From contig NZ_CP107036.1 in the NCBI RefSeq assembly GCF_029542085.1, positions 930,001-994,000 of the forward strand: a DNA stretch of 64,000 nucleotides, read 5' to 3'. This stretch comes from Sphingobacterium sp. ML3W. Its GTDB lineage: Bacteria; Bacteroidota; Bacteroidia; Sphingobacteriales; Sphingobacteriaceae. Position numbers and translations under genes: made by a program. The notes under the pieces were generated by a model. That model made no database searches. It saw only the letters and a list, made by a program, of their open reading frames with translations, and had not been told where the DNA came from. Numbering within the stretch: position 1 is the stretch's first letter; every line of letters starts with the position of its first letter. Positions 26,609 to 35,167 of this stretch are shown in pieces.

Positions 26609-27628
26609 ATGCAAGAAAGAAAAAGAGAACTGGAAAAATTAATTCAGAAGTATTCATCAGGACAGCTAACCGATCTCGAGCGTGAGCATTTAACAAAATG
26701 GCTGCAGGAGCTTGATGTGACTAAAGGGGATAGCTTCGAGCTGGAAGGGGCAAGTCGTCAGATGAAAGAAAAGATTGATGCACGCCTATTGTCCACTGAG
26801 GCGACTGTGAAAATTCAGCATCCCTCTTGGCTGTTTCTGTGTAAAATTGCGGCGTTTGTTCTTTTTTGTTTTTCGTTTTCATGGTTTCTGCTGGAAGGGA
26901 ACTCCACTGGAGAATCAGAGCAAAAGGGCTCCGTTAGTGTCGCGAAAAGTTTGCCTAAGTCCATAAAGAAGACATGTACGGTAGTGCAGGATAGTATGAT
27001 TTTATTGGAAGATGGTAGTAAAGTGCGTCTTTTAGCAAATTCTACAATGAGCTGGCCGCAACCTTTCCCAAAGGAGCAGCGTGCGATTCAATTGCAGGGA
27101 AAGGCTTTTTTTGAAGTGGCGCATGATAAAACCCGCCCATTTACCGTTCTGGCAAGCAATATTCTGACGACGGCATTGGGAACCTCATTCTGGGTTACAC
27201 AGGATACGAAAAATGCCAAACCCAGGGTGCGCCTGATCACAGGAAGAGTTTCCATTAAAGAACGTGGCAAAGATGGGAAAGAAAGGCTGCTCGCATATTT
27301 GACGCCAGGGCAAACCTGGAAGGAAAGGCCTGTAGACCTGAAAAAAGAACAGCTTTCGGCAGCTGAAAAACCAGTGGAAATGGCGGTTCCGATCGCATTG
27401 GTATTTCAACACAGACCCCTCACGGAAGTGTTGCCCGCCATTGCGTCGTTCTACCAGACAACCATTGTCTTTACTGCAGATGAAGTGTCTGGATTATCAT
27501 TATATGGTACCTATACACACGAAAATGATGTTGCGCAAATTCTACAGACCATCTGCCTTGCAAATGATCTGGAACTCAAGTTTAATTCCGAAACAAATAC
27601 CTATACGATCGTAAAGAACAGTCAATAA
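26609..27628 (+). CDS. FecR-type anti-sigma factor
   Basis: 339 residues from the ATG at 26609 (MQERKRELEKLIQKYSSGQL). A transmembrane helix lies at about 78-96 (IAAFVLFCFSFSWFLLEG). The FecR domain is at about 125-225 (DSMILLEDGSKVRLLANS, GKAFFEVAHDKTRPFTV) and the C-terminal DUF4974-like domain at about 260-339 (FQHRPLTEVLPAIASFYQTT). It should hold the upstream sigma factor and release it when the downstream SusC-type receptor binds ligand. That receptor has no obvious STN domain, so the coupling is less clear than in the 13-20 kb operon. The stop codon falls inside the first unit of a 10-bp tandem repeat. Confidence 0.92.
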   Translation: MQERKRELEKLIQKYSSGQLTDLEREHLTKWLQELDVTKGDSFELEGASRQMKEKIDARLLSTEATVKIQHPSWLFLCKIAAFVLFCFSFSWFLLEGNSTGESEQKGSVSVAKSLPKSIKKTCTVVQDSMILLEDGSKVRLLANSTMSWPQPFPKEQRAIQLQGKAFFEVAHDKTRPFTVLASNILTTALGTSFWVTQDTKNAKPRVRLITGRVSIKERGKDGKERLLAYLTPGQTWKERPVDLKKEQLSAAEKPVEMAVPIALVFQHRPLTEVLPAIASFYQTTIVFTADEVSGLSLYGTYTHENDVAQILQTICLANDLELKFNSETNTYTIVKNSQ

Positions 27629-27670
27629 AAATCAATAAAAATCAATAAAAATCAATAAAAATCAATAAAA
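27621..27670 (+). repeat. Tandem 10-bp repeat, five copies
   Basis: Five consecutive units of (A/G)TCAATAAAA: the first begins with G and the next four are identical ATCAATAAAA. The array starts within the last codons of the FecR-type gene and extends into the 99-base gap before susC. The 10-bp period equals about one DNA turn and prompts slipped-strand length variation. Confidence 0.95.
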
Positions 27671-27727
27671 ATTCAATGATAAGCACCCCGAAATAGGGGA
27701 GCCTGGGAAAACTATGTACCATTATTA

Positions 27728-30700
27728 ATGAAAAATATGCAACTATCTTTAACAAAGACAAGCCCAGCCAAAGGGGCTTTATTATTGCTTTTGGCAATTG
27801 CTTTTGGTCACAAGGGCTTTGCGCAACAGCAGGGAGAGCTTGTTGTCATCGTGCAGGACGAAAAGTCGAAAGGCTTGGCCAATGCAACCGTCACGGTGAA
27901 GAACAAACTGAGTAACTTCAAACGTTCGGGTCAGGCTGATCAGCAGGGAAAGGCAATGTTCAACGATCTGCCTGTAGACAGCAATTACTGTATCGCAGTT
28001 AGCTATACGGGGCTGCAAGGCAAAGAAGAATGCCAGTTCATCGTCACTGCGGGAAAGCGCTCGAGTGTAGTCTTTCAGTTGAGCGACGCAAATCAGATAG
28101 ACGAAGTTGTCGTCGTGGGCTATGGTACACAGAAAAAGACCAATCTATCGGGGGCTGTGGACCAAATCAGTGGCGAGGTACTTGCCAGTCGCCCAATTTC
28201 AAATGCGGCACAGGGGCTCCAGGGAATCTCGCCCAACTTGAACATCCAATTCAATTCGGGCGAACCGGGGGTAGCACCCAAAATCAATATCCGTGGTATA
28301 ACCTCAATCAATGGGGGAGATCCCTTGATTCTGGTTGACAACGTACCTATTTCGGCAGCCGAATTAATCCGGATTGCACCACAGGATATTGAATCATTTA
28401 CAGTCATCAAAGATGCTTCCGCTGCGGCAATCTATGGGGCCCGCGCGTCTTTCGGTGTCCTGATCATCACGACCAAAATAGGAAAAGGTGATGTAAAGGT
28501 GAGCTATTCCAATAACTTTACATGGAATACCCCCACCGTAATGCCCGATAAAATAACAGATCCCTATGTGTTTTCAAGGTTATTGGAAACTTCTACGGAT
28601 AATACCCCTTGGGACAATGTCAATTATTCGGATCAATTTTATCAATATGCCAAAGAACGCTCGGATAACCCCTCGATCGCCGGTGTGCGCATCAACCCAT
28701 CTGATCCAAAAGCCTGGGAATATATGGGCAACCGGGATTGGACGCGTTATTTCTTGTCGGACTGGAACGCGACCAATACGCATGACTTGTCTATCTCGGG
28801 CTCAAATGAAAAAGTACAGTACTATATCAGCGGGAGCTACAATCGGCAGAATTCGCCCGTTAAACTGACGGCGGACTATTTTGACCGTTACAACTTACGG
28901 TCGAAAGTGAACTATAGACTTTCTGATTTTATTTCATTCGGCAACAACACGGTCATCGGAAGTATACGTCGGCTGGCCCCTTCGCAGATGAGTCTAGCGG
29001 ATATTTATAATATTTTTCCAACTTCTTTTGATAAGAATCCGGATGGCACCTGGGCCAACTCTTCGGCAGGTGTTATTGCAGCACGGATGGTTGACGGTGG
29101 AAAGAGTGATCGGAAACATCTGGATGTGCAATCGACCTTTAATACTGAACTTCGCTTTTTTGGAAATAAATTCAAAGTAAATGCCGATTATACCTTTCAG
29201 CGTAACTCGTTGAACCGAAATTGGTACACCAAGCAGTATCAGATCGGTTACGGACCGGATGACATCCGCAAAGAGGGAACGACGGGGGCTTATCGTGAAG
29301 CTGGGTTTTCCTATTATAACGTATACAATATATATGGTACCTATCTGCAGTCTTTTAACAAGCATCAGGTCAATGCGGTACTGGGATTCAACCAGGAAGA
29401 TTATCGGTATGAAGTCATCACTGCCGAACGTGCAGGTTTGATTTCGGAATCCTTTCCGACGATTCAATTTGCGACCGGAACGATGAAAATGGGCGAAGCT
29501 ATTGATACCTATGCCCTGCGCGGTGCGTTCTATCGGTTGAACTACACCTATGACGATAAGTATATCGTCGAATTCAATGGACGCTACGATGGTTCTTCGC
29601 GTTTTCCCAAGAACAAACGTTTTGGCTTTTTCCCTTCGGGATCCGTTGCCTGGCGTTTAGATCGTGAAAATTTTATGTCTTCCATTTCAGGCCTGGATTT
29701 ATTGAAGTTGAGAGCTTCCTATGGTCAACTGGGGAATCAGTCTGTCGCTAACTATGGCTATCTCCCTTCGATGGAAAAAAAGGATTCGGATTACTTGTTT
29801 GGAAGTGAACGCGGTATCTTTATTGATGTGCCTTCGTTGGTCTCCCCTAATTATACCTGGGAGAAGGTCAATACGGTGAACGTTGGCCTGGATGTCGCTG
29901 TTCTCAAAAATAAACTGTCGGCCAGTTTTGATTATTATTCCAGACGTACCCTGGGTATGTTGACCCTGGGTAGGGATCTCCCCAATATATTAGGTGCGGA
30001 TGAACCAAAAGAGAATGCGGCCGATCTAAAGACAAATGGCTGGGAATTGACTGTGAATTTTCAGGATCATTTCGAATTGGCTAATGCCCCATTGCACTTT
30101 AATGCCAAATTGTTGCTTTCGGATTCACAATCCAAAATTACACGTTTTGACAACCCCAATAAGAGCATATTACAATATTATGAAGGCATGCAAATGGGGG
30201 AGATTTGGGGTTTGCAAAGCAATGGTCTTTTCAAAGATGTGGCCGAAATCGCCAAGTTGGACCAGACTTCCATCATCCCTTGGGGGGCATTGTCCATCGT
30301 ACCGGGCTGGCCTACTTATATAGACCAAGATGGTAACGGTAAGATTGAAAAGGGATATACACTGGGGGATACCAAAGATCTTAAAATTATCGGCAACTCC
30401 ACTCCGCGTTATCAGTTTGGTATTGACCTTTCTGCAGATTGGAAAGGTTTTGACCTACGCGCATTCTTTCAGGGAGTCGGTAAACGCGATTATTACCCCT
30501 TGGATTACCTGTATTGGGGCACTTACCAACAGCCTTATGGAAACTTCTATGGACATTTGTTGGATTTTTATCGTCCAGAGGGAGACTCAGAGGCCGAACG
30601 TGCCCGCCATTCACAAGCTTACCTAAATCTGGGACTTGCGGATCAAAATCTCGATGCAGCCTATCCCATCTTACAATCTTGGCTTGCCGACCGTAATTTA

Positions 30701-31024
30701 GGTACCCGCATTGATCAGGCACAGGGATTGGCCATTCCCCAGACCAATTATCTATTAAATGCGGCTTATCTGCGTTTGAAAAACCTGACCATCGGGTATA
30801 CCTTGCCCAAATCAATTACTTCCCGCGCCAAGATCAGTAACCTCCGCGTCTATCTGAGTGGTGAAAATATCCTCGAATGGTCGGCTGTGAAACGCTATTT
30901 TGATCCGGAGACGTTAAACGAAAATACCTATACCAATCCTGGAGAGAAGCCTGAACGCGTGGGCAACGGGCTGACATATCCATTCCAACGGAGTTTTTCT
31001 GCTGGTGTTCAAGTCACATTTTAA
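27728..31024 (+). CDS. SusC/RagA-type TonB-linked outer-membrane transporter
   Basis: 1098 residues. After a signal (GALLLLLAIAFGHKGFAQ) comes a carboxypeptidase-regulatory-like domain at about 38-120, then the SusC hallmark DEVVVVGYGTQKKTNLSGAV near 122-141, a plug (INIRGITSINGGDPLILVDN, IKDASAAAIYGARASFGVLI) and a barrel ending in FQRSFSAGVQVTF. It imports a solute captured by the SusD partner, whose gene starts 9 bases after this stop. There is no STN domain ahead of the plug. Controlled probably by the upstream ECF/FecR pair. Confidence 0.95.
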   Translation: MKNMQLSLTKTSPAKGALLLLLAIAFGHKGFAQQQGELVVIVQDEKSKGLANATVTVKNKLSNFKRSGQADQQGKAMFNDLPVDSNYCIAVSYTGLQGKEECQFIVTAGKRSSVVFQLSDANQIDEVVVVGYGTQKKTNLSGAVDQISGEVLASRPISNAAQGLQGISPNLNIQFNSGEPGVAPKINIRGITSINGGDPLILVDNVPISAAELIRIAPQDIESFTVIKDASAAAIYGARASFGVLIITTKIGKGDVKVSYSNNFTWNTPTVMPDKITDPYVFSRLLETSTDNTPWDNVNYSDQFYQYAKERSDNPSIAGVRINPSDPKAWEYMGNRDWTRYFLSDWNATNTHDLSISGSNEKVQYYISGSYNRQNSPVKLTADYFDRYNLRSKVNYRLSDFISFGNNTVIGSIRRLAPSQMSLADIYNIFPTSFDKNPDGTWANSSAGVIAARMVDGGKSDRKHLDVQSTFNTELRFFGNKFKVNADYTFQRNSLNRNWYTKQYQIGYGPDDIRKEGTTGAYREAGFSYYNVYNIYGTYLQSFNKHQVNAVLGFNQEDYRYEVITAERAGLISESFPTIQFATGTMKMGEAIDTYALRGAFYRLNYTYDDKYIVEFNGRYDGSSRFPKNKRFGFFPSGSVAWRLDRENFMSSISGLDLLKLRASYGQLGNQSVANYGYLPSMEKKDSDYLFGSERGIFIDVPSLVSPNYTWEKVNTVNVGLDVAVLKNKLSASFDYYSRRTLGMLTLGRDLPNILGADEPKENAADLKTNGWELTVNFQDHFELANAPLHFNAKLLLSDSQSKITRFDNPNKSILQYYEGMQMGEIWGLQSNGLFKDVAEIAKLDQTSIIPWGALSIVPGWPTYIDQDGNGKIEKGYTLGDTKDLKIIGNSTPRYQFGIDLSADWKGFDLRAFFQGVGKRDYYPLDYLYWGTYQQPYGNFYGHLLDFYRPEGDSEAERARHSQAYLNLGLADQNLDAAYPILQSWLADRNLGTRIDQAQGLAIPQTNYLLNAAYLRLKNLTIGYTLPKSITSRAKISNLRVYLSGENILEWSAVKRYFDPETLNENTYTNPGEKPERVGNGLTYPFQRSFSAGVQVTF

Positions 31025-31033
31025 TTGCTTATC

Positions 31034-32833
31034 ATGATACATAAATATATAAAATTAGCCTTTGTATGTTCGGGACTTTTCCTACTTGGAAGTTGTAACG
31101 ACAGCTATTTGGATCGTGTTCCCGAGACTGCGATCAACAATGAAAATTTCTTTAATACAGCGACCGATTTAGACTTGTATATCAACGGTTTGTATGATTT
31201 TTCAGGATTGGGCATCTATCAGGCAGATGCTACCACCGACAATGCAAGCACGACGGGCAATACGGAGATCAAAACCATTATGGCTGGAAATGCCTCCGCG
31301 GCGACAATCGCTGGCGGCTGGGAATGGAAACAGCTCCGCAAAATAAATTTCTTCCTGCAGCATATGGGAAAGGCGAGCATCAGTGCCAGCGAAAAGGCGC
31401 ACTATGAGGGATTAGGACGGTATTTTAGGGCACGGTTTTACGCTGAGAAAGTGCAGCGTTTTTCGGATGTGCCCTGGGTAGAAAAAGCTTTGGAGGTCGG
31501 TGATACAGATTATCTGTTTGCCAAACGTGACCCTCGGGCTACCATCGTCCAGAAAATTATGGAAGACTTTGAATTTGCAGCACAAAATGTACAACCTCTA
31601 ATCAAATTAGGAAAGGTCAACAAATGGGTTGTCTTGCAGGAGTATAGCCGCTTTGCGTTATATGAAGGAACATATCGCAAATACCATAATGAACTTGAAC
31701 TGAAAACCTCTGCCAATACCTTTTTGACCAAAGCACATGAACTGAGTGATCAGATTATGCGTGAAGGTAGTTTTTCCATTTACACTACCGGTAAACCCAG
31801 TCAGGATTATGGAACATTATTCTTTAGTGAAAACCTGGAAAACAACAAAGAGGTGGTACTTGGCCGCTTTTATGCCAACAATGTACTGAATGCGGATTCT
31901 TGGCCTGGGATGTTCGGCAATTATGAATATTATCCGTTACGTGATCTGGTTCAGGCTTATTTAATGAAAGATGGGTCATTTTATTCTGCGCAAGCTGGAT
32001 ATGACAAGAATACCTTTGTCAAGGAATTCCAAAACCGTGATCCCCGTCTGGCGCAGACCTATGCCTACCCAGGATGGGAACTGATCTACTCGCATACCTA
32101 TGCACAGGGTGCGGGTCTATATGTGCAACAGCTGGCGAAAAACTTTTCGGGCTACCATCAGATCAAGGGATTTCAAAATATATTAAGCCTGGAAGCGCGC
32201 AACAACCTGGATATTCCCTTGTACCGTTATGCCGAAGTCTTATTGAATTTTGCCGAAGCGAAAGCCGAGCTGGGACAGCTGACACAGGCTGATCTGGACC
32301 GTAGCATCAATCTGTTACGCAAACGTGCAGGAATGCCGGATATGGCCCTCAATGTGGCTATAGATCCCGTTATGGCAACGCGCTACGCCAATGTCGAAAG
32401 CAGCCAGCGTAATCTGGTCTTGGAAATCAGACGGGAACGTCGGGTCGAACTTGCTTTCGAGGGATTCCGTTTCACTGATCTGATGCGTTGGAATGTCGGT
32501 GAGTTATTGAAAAATAAACGGGAGGGTATCTACTTCGCTGGATTGGGACAGCATGATATGACAGGTGATGGTATTCCAGATATCGTGTTGCTGGCATCCT
32601 CCGGAACTATTCCAGCTGTCAAAGAGAAAAATAGCCTTGGAAGGGAATTGCAATATTATCGTGTAGGACGTTTTGGGCAAGATGTAGGTGTCTTCCTTTC
32701 GGATGGAAATAGCGGTACCGTTGAAACCATCGAAAATACAGGGACTTTTGAGGTGCCTAAATTCTATTATCGCCCTATACCACAAGGGGAGATCCTTTTA
32801 AATGATAATCTTAAACAAATATTTGGATGGTAA
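31034..32833 (+). CDS. SusD/RagB-type surface nutrient-binding lipoprotein
   Basis: 599 residues from the ATG at 31034 (the TTG at 31025 is less likely). Lipoprotein signal LAFVCSGLFLLGSCND. The N-terminal SusD_RagB part (SYLDRVPETAINNENFFN) and the C-terminal half with IPLYRYAEVLLNFAEAKAEL and RRERRVELAFEGFRFTDLMR are diagnostic. It forms the lid of the SusC transporter. Its end overlaps the metallophosphoesterase start, so the three genes are one transcription unit. Confidence 0.95.
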   Translation: MIHKYIKLAFVCSGLFLLGSCNDSYLDRVPETAINNENFFNTATDLDLYINGLYDFSGLGIYQADATTDNASTTGNTEIKTIMAGNASAATIAGGWEWKQLRKINFFLQHMGKASISASEKAHYEGLGRYFRARFYAEKVQRFSDVPWVEKALEVGDTDYLFAKRDPRATIVQKIMEDFEFAAQNVQPLIKLGKVNKWVVLQEYSRFALYEGTYRKYHNELELKTSANTFLTKAHELSDQIMREGSFSIYTTGKPSQDYGTLFFSENLENNKEVVLGRFYANNVLNADSWPGMFGNYEYYPLRDLVQAYLMKDGSFYSAQAGYDKNTFVKEFQNRDPRLAQTYAYPGWELIYSHTYAQGAGLYVQQLAKNFSGYHQIKGFQNILSLEARNNLDIPLYRYAEVLLNFAEAKAELGQLTQADLDRSINLLRKRAGMPDMALNVAIDPVMATRYANVESSQRNLVLEIRRERRVELAFEGFRFTDLMRWNVGELLKNKREGIYFAGLGQHDMTGDGIPDIVLLASSGTIPAVKEKNSLGRELQYYRVGRFGQDVGVFLSDGNSGTVETIENTGTFEVPKFYYRPIPQGEILLNDNLKQIFGW

Positions 32834-33663
32834 TGAACAGTTCAATAACACGTACTTTATATTTCCTTTTCGTAGCATTCTTGAGCTTCGAAACGGTACA
32901 TGCACAGGAATTTAAGTTTGCATTTTTAACCGATATGCATGTCCATAGCGATTCGACACTTGGTCAGGTGGACCAACGCTTAAAGTCCTTGTCGCCAAAG
33001 GTCGAGCTGATCCTGAGCGGCGGCGATAATGTCGATATTGACAATTTAAAACCCGCTGATCTATCGGGTGGTGAGCAACGGCTCAAGCAGTTGAAAAGCC
33101 TTTTTGACCGTGTAAAAAAGCCTTACCACATGGCAATCGGCAATCACGACAGATTACCGCGGGATCTGCGGAATGGCAAAAATGACTTTGAGCTCTTTGA
33201 AAAGACTTTTGGTCAGACCTATTACAGCTTTGATCATAAAGGTTGGAAATTTATCGTATTAAATAGTGTCGAAACCAAGGATAACCATTACGTCGTTGGT
33301 GAAAAACAGTTGGCTTGGTTGCAGGATGTCCTGAAGAATACAGCAAAAGATCAGCCGCTGGTGATTATTTCTCATGTCCCCTTTTTATCGGTCTACTATC
33401 CGGTGTTGGAGGGCCGTTATACCGCCGCGGATACCTTTATCAATCAGAAGCAGATATTTGACCTTTTTAAAGAGCATAGCCTCAAGCTGGTGCTGCAGGG
33501 CCATATGCATTTGTATGAAGAAATTAAAGTCAAAGGTGTTCAGTTTATAACAGCAGGAGCAGTGTCAGGAAATTGGTGGAGCGGAAGTTTCGAGGGGACT
33601 GTACCAGGCCATCTTGAAGTGGATGTGAATGGAAAAGACTTCAGCTGGAACTATGTGAAATAA
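32827..33663 (+). CDS. Secreted calcineurin-like metallophosphoesterase
   Basis: 278 residues (start at 32827; the ATG at 32833 is an equal alternative and overlaps the susD stop by one base). Signal peptide LYFLFVAFLSFETVHAQ. The metal-binding motifs of the family are in order: Asp36-x-His38 (TDMHVH), GGDNVD, GNHDRLPRD, HVPF, and GHMHLYEE. It should hydrolyse phosphomonoesters or diesters outside the cytoplasm. Coupling to SusCD suggests release or trimming of a phosphorylated substrate during uptake. The substrate itself is not predictable. Confidence 0.9.
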   Translation: MVMNSSITRTLYFLFVAFLSFETVHAQEFKFAFLTDMHVHSDSTLGQVDQRLKSLSPKVELILSGGDNVDIDNLKPADLSGGEQRLKQLKSLFDRVKKPYHMAIGNHDRLPRDLRNGKNDFELFEKTFGQTYYSFDHKGWKFIVLNSVETKDNHYVVGEKQLAWLQDVLKNTAKDQPLVIISHVPFLSVYYPVLEGRYTAADTFINQKQIFDLFKEHSLKLVLQGHMHLYEEIKVKGVQFITAGAVSGNWWSGSFEGTVPGHLEVDVNGKDFSWNYVK

Positions 33664-34143
33664 ACTGATATTCTGCCTGATACGGTTTTTTAGCAAAAGG
33701 TTTGGTTTTTACATCAAAAGTTAATTCGTTCGCCAAATATAAGAACTCCTTATAGTCAGATTGTTTTTGATTGTAGTGGATGTGAAGATGTCCGATTCCA
33801 AAAGTTTTTCGTACGGAATCGGACAATTTCAACCTGTTATCTTTTGACTGCAATTTTGTACGGTGAATAGTGGGTTACCAAGGAATCTCACCTGTTGCAG
33901 GGTTTGTCTCTTCGCAGAAAAATTTTCCTGTGGCCAATGCAGCGCTCAAAGAGAATAAAAAAATAATGTGGGTGCTTGTGATTTTCTTATTTAACATTAT
34001 TGGCAGCGTCGAGCCAAACGCAGGTTCGATATTTATATCCTGACAGGTAGGCAGGACCTATCCAGTCAGATGTCGGATTCTTTCAAATCCTGCTCATACC
34101 AAAACGATAAGCTTCGCTTTAAACTAAACTGCCGCGAACAAAA
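33664..34143. other. Spacer with possible coding debris
   Basis: 480 bases without a confident gene. On the minus strand a frame (33641-33853) gives 70 residues with coding-like text (GIGHLHIHYNQKQSDYKEFL) but overlaps the end of the phosphoesterase gene. On the plus strand about 33870-34043 reads as one hydrophobic helix (IMWVLVIFLFNIIGS) preceded by a polar stretch, reminiscent of a PLDc_N-type segment. Both are best seen as remnants. Confidence 0.35.
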
Positions 34144-34171
34144 TTGGCTATAGCTAGAAATGTTATCTTTG
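34144..34171 (+). promoter_or_regulatory. Bacteroidota promoter abutting the start codon (TTG - 17 - TATCTTTG)
   Basis: TTG at 34144-34146 and TATCTTTG at 34164-34171 fit the -33/-7 pattern with 17-base spacing. The -7 box ends 5 bases before the ATG at 34177, so transcription would start at or next to the start codon, implying a leaderless or nearly leaderless mRNA. Confidence 0.55.
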
Positions 34172-34176
34172 TTACT

Positions 34177-34554
34177 ATGAAATTATATGGTTATTTAATT
34201 ACGTTATCCAGTATTGTTTTGCTATCATTTACAAAGCAACACAACGCAATTCACAAAAGGTGGAAACTCGTTGCCGAGGAAATATCCCATCTTAATTTTG
34301 ATTATACAAAACAGGAAGGATCCAGGGACAGGCTTGATTCCATTAAAAATGAAACGGTCCAATTCCTGCCGGATGGTTCATTTAAATCAGGTGATGGAGA
34401 TGGTACTTACATTGTAACGAAAGACTCCATTCATGTAAATCTCAATGGAAAGAAGAGGACTTTTAAATACACATTGCATCATTCAAAATTAGTTTTGGAA
34501 ACCTATATTAAGGATAGTAGACGTATTGTAAGATCAAGACTTTACTTGGAATAG
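34177..34554 (+). CDS. Small secreted lipocalin-like protein
   Basis: 125 residues from the ATG at 34177, giving a signal-like N-terminus (MKLYGYLITLSSIVLLSFTK). The rest alternates strands and turns (KRWKLVAEEISHLNFDY, VQFLPDGSFKSGDGDGTYIV, HVNLNGKKRTFKYTLHHSKL), the pattern of lipocalin-like beta-barrel proteins widespread in Bacteroidota that begin with a W-K-L/V strand. No lipobox Cys. Function unknown. It stands alone next to a stretch of minus-strand pseudogenes. Confidence 0.65.
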   Translation: MKLYGYLITLSSIVLLSFTKQHNAIHKRWKLVAEEISHLNFDYTKQEGSRDRLDSIKNETVQFLPDGSFKSGDGDGTYIVTKDSIHVNLNGKKRTFKYTLHHSKLVLETYIKDSRRIVRSRLYLE

Positions 34555-34605
34555 GCGGGTTCCGGCCTGACCTATATCGGTGCGATCCGGCACATTGAAC
34601 GAAGG

Positions 34606-34879
34606 GTACCGCCAAGAAGATTTAATAAGATGTCGCAGGCATTATAATCACTGTGGGATACCGTATACCGTAAGAGTTGATCCAGGGTTAGGTAGATATT
34701 CCCATTGGGATAATCGTCCCGAATGGGGCTTCATGTATTTTCAAGCAGTTCATCATTCCGACTGTCGCATTTTTCTGAGCGATAATTTCTTGTAGTTGTT
34801 TTTTTAATTGCTGCGTCGATTGTGCTTTGAGCTGAACAGTGATGACCAGCAAGGTAATGATCAGGAATATATTTTTCAT
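34606..34879 (-). pseudogene. Class A beta-lactamase pseudogene (internal deletion, nonsense codon, truncated)
   Basis: The minus-strand ATG at 34877-34879 starts a signal peptide and mature N-terminus typical of Bacteroidota class A enzymes (MKNIFLIITLLVITVQLKAQ, then QLQEIIAQKNATVG). After about 34755 the sequence jumps, in another frame, to NDELLENT, a TGA stop where TWSP is expected, then IRDDYPNGNIYLTLDQLLRY and TVSHSDYNACDILLNLLGG. The second active-site region S-D-N appears as SDYN. The SxxK segment lies in the deleted part and the last third with KTG is missing. It cannot encode an active enzyme. The family is identified from these motif contexts. Confidence 0.8.
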
Positions 34880-34888
34880 CGAAATTGT

Positions 34889-35017
34889 TTAAAGCTTCTT
34901 AAATTCGAATGGAATTTGCAGACTATCTCCTGATACCATCGCTTTTAATTGTGTGCCATCTCGCCAATATTTTATCCTATTTGGGAATGGCAGGGAGTCA
35001 TTCTGTTTTATTTTCAC
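34889..35017 (-). pseudogene. C-terminal gene fragment, lipocalin/DUF6265-like
   Basis: An open stretch without start codon, reading FPNRIKYWRDGTQLKAMVSG then DSLQIPFEFKKL and a stop 9 bases upstream of the beta-lactamase remnant ATG. The F-P-x-R-I-x-Y pattern followed by a D-S-L and a final E-F-x-x-K resembles the end of DUF6265-type proteins. Probably once cotranscribed with the beta-lactamase gene. Family assignment tentative. Confidence 0.4.
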
Positions 35018-35167
35018 TCTTAAGCAGTGGCAGAGCCATATCCTATAAAATTTTAAACAATCGATTGCACGACTTTAAGTTTTCTCCAATTTGATTAAAT
35101 CTCCTATATTTCAGGTACTGAACTGTTTTATAAACAAAAGGAAACACCAATCACCTAAATAAAGAAC

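Noticed and set aside
27621..27670. Direct repeats as a possible CRISPR array
   Set aside because: Units are 10 bp and contiguous without spacers; no cas genes nearby.
33641..33853. 70-codon minus-strand frame after the metallophosphoesterase
   Set aside because: Reads partly like protein but overlaps the phosphoesterase end and matches nothing I recognise; kept only as spacer debris.
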